Source: Ancylostoma caninum
Lineage: Eukaryota > Nematoda > Chromadorea > Rhabditida > Ancylostomatidae
Assembly (NCBI GenBank): GCA_037903475.1
Contig: JBAJFG010000649.1
Coordinates: forward strand, 434,001-498,000
Direction of reading: 5' to 3'
DNA: 64,000 nucleotides
The notes below the pieces were generated by a model, which saw only the letters and a program-made list of their open reading frames with translations, searched no databases and was not told the origin of the DNA. The stretch's first letter is position 1; every line of letters starts with the position of its first letter. Both the position numbers and the translations under genes were made by a program. Below, in pieces: positions 59,225 to 64,000 of the stretch.

Positions 59225-60230
59225 TCATGCGATCGGAACGTGGCTTCAAATCATCACTTTTTTGCTTTGCTTTATTTGAACAGTGACACGTATACCACGC
59301 TCAAAATGGTGGAGCGGCATTGCTAACATCGATTACATTTTCCATGGAGTAGCTTGTATATACGGAAGGTTTGGTAAGCGTTCAGTTGCGGTTGTTCTGA
59401 GGTAGAGCAAAGGAAAGAAAGGATTCCATGGAGTAAAAGGATAATCGTGGATTGGGTTATTTATTTATTTGTTTACTTATTCATTTATTTGAAGGCATGA
59501 GCAAATGCTCATACGATAGACCATGTATACACAGCCCATTAACGCTTGTGGAGTATGACATATATCATCACATACATAGCAAATACATGCAGAATACAAA
59601 TATGCAATACAAAGCAATGTAGTCAAGTGTACTGACTAGGAAGCTAGTTAGCAAGTTTTGACTGTGGCCAATTTCTTGAATGCCGGGAGAGACATGCGAA
59701 GAGTATCAAGACTAAGAAATTGTTAAAGGCAGAGCCCCCCCCCCTCATGCTCGTGTTTGAGCTATTAACATATTCCGAACCTCCTGATGCGCTGATCTCG
59801 GCGATATACATGAAATGTCCCAAAGTGGCTTCTTAACCCTTTTTTTTCCGGGACGGGGCTTGTAACAGTTTGCTGGAGCAAACTGACGGGTGAAGACGTG
59901 CATCATTGTTGATCTTATCGATCAGACAGGCCAAAATATGTTCACCCGACGTTTCTGCTGTGACGAACGAGCGGTGGCCAAGACGTACGCCTTGGCGCGA
60001 CCGCGCCGCACGCGTACGCTTCTCAAGTTCAGGTTGTTTCTTCAGATTCGACGCACTAAATAACATTGTTGGCCACCTTTTCACAGTTTGTGGGTTCCGA
60101 TAACACTTCTCTGTCCCACTCAAGGTTAGAAGAGTTGTTCATATCCACGCAGAACTGCTCGTACCCTCGATGGCTGCAGCCGCGACGCGCACATGAATCG
60201 ACCAATCACAGACCAGCAGCGTACCTCTTG
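59225..60230. other. Intergenic DNA upstream of Ly-6 paralog 2
   Basis: It contains a TTTATTTA-type tract near 59457-59490 and a GC-rich patch at 59960-60020. A 97-codon frame on the minus strand at 59833-60123 has no splice or domain support and may be a dispersed repeat. Confidence 0.4.
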
Positions 60231-60747
60231 TCACGCAGCCATGACGGACAGCCAGCGCTGCTTGGAACGATCCCCGCCTCTGCTCCAAGGAGCGGGTACT
60301 TTGACCCTATTGAAAATGGGGTTTTCGTCACTTCTGTGACTTTTGATGTACATTACTGGAGTCAGAGTATCAAGTTCACGCTCGAATGTACTGGTTTCGT
60401 CAAGGTAGAGAGATTTTTCTGTGCTGTTGTTGCTGCGCGGATTTTCTTCCATGGAAATGGAGTGCTTGCTCATTCCCATGGTATAATGAATATTGAGGAG
60501 AATGACAGTTTCCGAAATTAAAGTTCTGAGTTACTGTCCATCCAATGACAACCTCTTCTCACTGGTGGTGTTCAGAATCACAAGTTCTGGAGCACTATGG
60601 TGTTTCTACGTTATCATAACCATCTTGACCTTTTCTCAATTTCGGCTGCGAAGGTTCCCTAGCGCCTTCCTCCTTGATGATGGCCATGTTTGCACTTCGA
60701 ATTACAGTTCCAGAGAGATTTGACCCTTTGAATGGTGTCGGCAGACT
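60231..60747 (-). CDS. Possible exons of an unrecognised gene
   Basis: Two stretches look coding on the minus strand. 60610-60747 contains MAIIKEEGAREPSQPKLRKG with an ATG at 60687 and a weak GTAGAA donor after GYDN. 60231-60525 contains KHSISMEENPRSNNSTEKSL and FERELDTLTPVMYIKSHRSD after an ACTCAG acceptor. Their phases do not clearly agree and several frames are open here, so they may not belong together. They could be the cytoplasmic tail of the receptor at 61385-62195, but that gene already has its own stop. Confidence 0.22.
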
Positions 60748-60853
60748 CTACTCTATCCTAGCAATCATAGCACTTCAATTCCCATTTGAGAAACACGGAA
60801 ATCAAAAGCTCAAGAAGTCGCTTTTTCGAGATTTCAAAATAAATTTTCTCATA

Positions 60854-61080
60854 AGGGCAATTTATACTAGCTGCATGCGCCAGCCGCGCATCAGTCGCAC
60901 GCATCCATTTGTAAGAGATTTTCCATGAAGACCGGTCAACGCGGTATGTATATCCTCAATGAATGGAACGCGCGGCACCGGCGAAGCCGTAAACGCGTGC
61001 GTCTGAGCTGTGACTGGGCCCTATTCTTCATCATATAGACGCACGCGCGTCAGTCGCACGCATTAAGTATAAATTGCCCT
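60854..61080. mobile_element. MITE with 3-bp ATA duplication, sibling of 37966-38210
   Basis: 227 bp with ends AGGGCAATTTATACTAGC and the inverted GTATAAATTGCCCT. ATA lies on both sides (60851-60853 and 61081-61083). The interior (CGCGCATCAGTCGCACGCAT) is nearly the same as in the other copy. Confidence 0.82.
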
Positions 61081-61384
61081 ATAGGAGGACCATCAAGTTC
61101 AACATTTGTCTCCTTGAAGCAACGCAGCTTCGGACTTTCTTGGTGTTTTGGTCCTTAATTCGACCTCTCCTTGCAAAATGCTCGAACAGTATGGAACATG
61201 ATCCATACGCATTGGTTTTATAGCATTACAATCGCTACAAATACTATTGTACAGTTCGGTTCCGTATGTTCGTATAATGCTTGAGTGTGACCGAGGAAAA
61301 ACCCGTCAGTTAGATTTATAGTATTGATGTTCATTGTATTACAAATTCCATAAATATTCATTGGTTTTTCCCGTCTAGCATCGA

Positions 61385-62195
61385 TCAAAATTTTGTCATT
61401 TGCGTGGTAGGTGTAACCGTTGGCTCAGCGTATTTTGCTGTGAAAAATCGCTTCCGTATAGTCCTGAAAAAAAAGCTAATGCATTATGCTCTAAAAGGGT
61501 AGGCAGAACAAGGAACAAAACGTCACATACTCATTAGTTAATATGGCGAGAACGGGAGATAAACAATATCTAAGAATATTAAGAAGGTTGAAAATATGGC
61601 TGTAGAGGTCACTCTCGCTAGCTGGGTTATGCCATAAGTACAGTACTACAGCCGTCATAATAAAAATCGTTCCGAAGTGTAACGTTAAAGGTAGTTCTAT
61701 TCTAATAGATGACATGGGATCCCTCTGAAAGTGGTGTGGTTAACTATGCGCTTTTGCTCCAGTTAGCTACGGGACGAACCTTGGTAGCTAGCAGGATAAA
61801 TATGCAAACGTAGCATATAAGGCTGGAAATCACCACAAATTCGGCGAAATAAAGGTCTACATAATGTAATATCATCGCAACAACCGTGCCCTCTGCTAAT
61901 ATACATATATATGTATATTATGTGTAGTATGTTCAGATATGTATATATGTATAGATGTGCCACTCTCGATGTCTCCAAATGTAAGATGAAGCTAATGAAT
62001 CTTACTTGTAAAGACGAATCCTGGTGAAGAGACTTGCCAAACTGTCTGGATTTGCCCACTTAGACATGTGATCGTGTTGACCGCACCGAACACCCAGCAG
62101 AGTCCAATGAGTGCCTTGAAAATAATGTAGCACTTTGTATAAATAGTATTCGGATGAGTTGATGTCCCCAGTACGGTTATTGTTGCGATGCAGGC
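61385..62195 (-). CDS. Seven-transmembrane receptor, C-terminal part (nematode GPCR)
   Basis: Exons 62006-62195, 61780-61895, 61531-61724 and 61385-61463 join with phases 1, 0, 2 and give 192 residues ending in TGA. Membrane segments visible: LIGLCWVFGAVNTITCL (TM4-like), FVVISSLICYVCIFILLA (TM5-like), LTLHFGTIFIMTAVVLYLW (TM6-like) and LLNILRYCLSPVLAILTN (TM7-like, with SP in place of the rhodopsin NP). TNETIRKRFF follows, a typical start of helix 8, then a short Thr-rich tail. This is a rhodopsin-like or chemoreceptor-type receptor at the cell surface; subfamily and ligand unknown. Exons for TM1-3 are absent. The first visible exon starts 8 bases from the tip of the TTAA element at 62204-62676. 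No membrane-coding exon was found between that element and the window end, so the gene is either truncated or continues beyond the window. Confidence 0.72.
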
Positions 62196-62203
62196 CTGCT
62201 TAA

Positions 62204-62676
62204 GGACACTGTCCCACCTCAGAATCTTTTTTGGGATTTTCATGGAGAAGAATCTCCAGAAGCTGCTGATTATGGTGGTGTTGTGATTCCCTGCAAAACT
62301 GCCGAAAAACCCGTTTTCGAGCCCTAATTTTTGAGGAGCTTGTGGGCGGAGGCGAGGCGCGCGCCCAAGGCAATGTCTAAATAATTTACAACAGGAAGCG
62401 TACCCTTTAGAGAAAATCGTAATCCTCGAAGATTTCCTCATCCACTCCCTATCAGAATAGAAACTGCTCTCCATGCATGACGAGCAAAGGAGTACATGAG
62501 GTGGAATCCCCTGTGAATTCCCATTGGCTCCACCTACAAGCTCCTCAGTAATTTAGGTTTGAAAGCAGGTTTTTCGACAACTTTTCGCGAAATCACATAT
62601 ACCATTGTAATCAGTAGCTTCTGGAGATTCTTTTCACATAAAAGCTCAAAAACCATTCTGAGGTGAAAAGATGCCC
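62204..62676. mobile_element. Third TTAA-flanked element, next to the receptor exon
   Basis: 473 bp between TTAA at 62200-62203 and 62677-62680. It contains GTCCCACCTCAGAATC at the left and an inverted ATTCTGAGGTG at the right. Its body shares CAGAATAGAAACTG, GCAAAGGAGT and TCTCCAGAAGCTGCTGAT-like words with 57554-58205. Its tips have diverged from AGGCAGC. Confidence 0.8.
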
Positions 62677-62680
62677 TTAA

Positions 62681-63744
62681 TTCACATCAGAATCCTCACA
62701 GGAAAGAGTTCCTGTTATAGGATGATGTCAGTTGTCCCTGCGGGATTTCCGCGATGGCGGCTGCTATTTCCGAAGCTCCTAAGTTTCCGCAGTCAGGAAG
62801 TAATTCGGAAATTGGTGCAATAGTTATTAGTCATTGAAGGCTCTACAAGCTATTATTAATCATTGAAGGCTCTACAAGCTATCGCTGAGATTTGAACTCA
62901 TGACAACTCAGCTGTAGCATTAAAGCGTTGCTGTACGGGTAATTTTCAGCTACCCTGCAACCCTATTCTTGAGAATTTTGGGATTGGAAAAAGAAAAAAA
63001 ATTTGGAAAAGATAAAGATCCTCTTATATAAATCATGGTAGTGCAACAAAATTTTCTAGAGTGCAAGCGTAGGGGGAATAGCACGTGATCGCATGCTTTA
63101 GCCGTGAGGCTCAATTATAGACTGTGCCTCGCGAGGATGCGAAGCTGATGGGGCATTTGGCCGATGTTTCGTCATAAATGCATAGACGTGGTGGAAGTCG
63201 GGTGCATTCGGGATTTCGCGGTGGGACCAGCGGCCAACGGTTTCGAGCCCTCTGGGCGAGACAGTGTTTACAGCGATTTGCCGACGCATAGCAGCAATGT
63301 ACTTAGCAGAGTAGCCCCTCTGATGAAGCTTTGTCAGTAACTGCACTCAATCTTGGAATGCTGGACGTGAATCACTTCGAAAGGATGAGTGGAGGCCGTA
63401 GCGATAGGATTCACTGGGTTACCTCATGTAGGATGTGCTCTTTGCGCAACTCTCGTCATTGGGGTCCCATGGGGATTATGCAGCTTGAGAATCCGTCTGT
63501 TTTTAAGAAGGGCAGTACAATCAAATACACAGGATGAACGAACGAAGAACACGTCATTATGAGCTGTTATGACATTTTCTTGAACCAGTTGTGCAGCTGA
63601 TCAAACTCTCTAGATATTTCCTAACTTTCTTTCATTACTTTCAATATTTACAAAGAGTGCGGGTGCACTGATGACGGACTGATTTGCCGGGCCCGTTGTT
63701 CAGAAAACATCAGGGTAGGTGTCCACCGATGGAGAAAGGGTCCA
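62681..63744. other. Intergenic DNA, no secure gene
   Basis: A 32-bp direct duplication (TCATTGAAGGCTCTACAAGC) lies at about 62830-62882. A sequence resembling a tRNA B box in reverse (GAGTTCAAATCTC) is near 62890. An 82-codon minus frame at 63098-63346 has no support beyond being open. Confidence 0.4.
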
Positions 63745-64000
63745 CCGTGGCCCAATAGTGGGGAAAACGCCAGGATACAGGTCCATCGATGGAGAATGGG
63801 GCCGCAGGGGGCCCAATATCGGGGGAAGCGCTGGGTTACCGTGCCTTGGCCCAATAGTGGGAGGAACGCCAGGATACAGATCATTGAATGGAGAATTGCT
63901 CTTCCCAGGCCCAAAAGTGGGGAAAGCGCCTGGATACGGGAGCACGGATAGAGAGTGAGTCCTCATCATTCCCATTAGTGCGGAAAACGCCAGCATACGA
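63745..64000. repeat. Minisatellite of about 60 bp period running off the window end
   Basis: GCCCAATAGTGGGGAAAACG-like words recur at about 63751, 63812, 63849, 63910 and 63970, with AACGCCAGGATACAG following each. One unit appears partly deleted (spacing 37). Frames stay open on both strands because of the repeat. The array continues past position 64000. Confidence 0.75.

Noticed and set aside
63648..64000. Minus and plus frames of 79-98 codons at the window end
   Set aside because: They are translations of the minisatellite of about 60 bp, with repeated motifs and no start context.

Overview
This is nuclear DNA of a nematode, most likely a strongylid such as a hookworm. Three things point that way: introns with GT donors and TTTCAG-type acceptors, many as short as 50-100 bp; a secreted ASP/CAP gene of the strongylid type; and GC-rich foldback repeats scattered through AT-rich DNA. 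Species is inferred, not proven. Almost all genes are cut into exons shorter than 200 bp, so I found them by chaining splice sites whose reading phases agree, not from long open frames.

Layout: 1221-2700 (-) a matrixin metalloprotease. 2.7-13 kb is mostly non-coding, with mobile-element remnants and two weak partial gene calls. 13310-15900 (+) a TesB/ACOT8-type acyl-CoA thioesterase. It converges on 16507-18077 (-), a single-domain ASP/CAP secreted protein. 19079-22035 is a 71-bp satellite of about 41 copies. 22553-34417 (-) is a complete 32-exon K-Cl cotransporter (SLC12/KCC), about 1070 residues. 34.4-45 kb is repeat-rich. 45368-47009 (-) is an unrecognised 218-residue, four-exon gene whose last intron holds seven 102-bp repeats built of palindromes. 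This gene lies between two direct repeats of about 3.2 kb (41779-45072 and 48941-52066). 54844-55818 and 58359-59224 (-) are two paralogous small Ly-6/ET-module-like proteins with probable GPI anchors. 61385-62195 (-) is the C-terminal part of a seven-transmembrane receptor that ends at a TTAA-flanked element. The window closes in a minisatellite of about 60 bp period.

The genes do not form one pathway. Several encode secreted or cell-surface products (metalloprotease, ASP, two Ly-6 proteins, receptor, transporter); the thioesterase is probably peroxisomal. I see no operon with short intercistronic spacing. The 5' exons of the transporter and of the 218-residue gene begin at strong acceptor sites close to the ATG, which suggests spliced-leader trans-splicing.

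No completely new system is proven. The best candidates for something undescribed are the palindrome array inside the intron of the unrecognised gene, the TTAA-flanked foldback family that shares only its tips, and the direct repeats around the unrecognised gene. All coordinates come from reading the sequence by eye, without alignment or transcript data.
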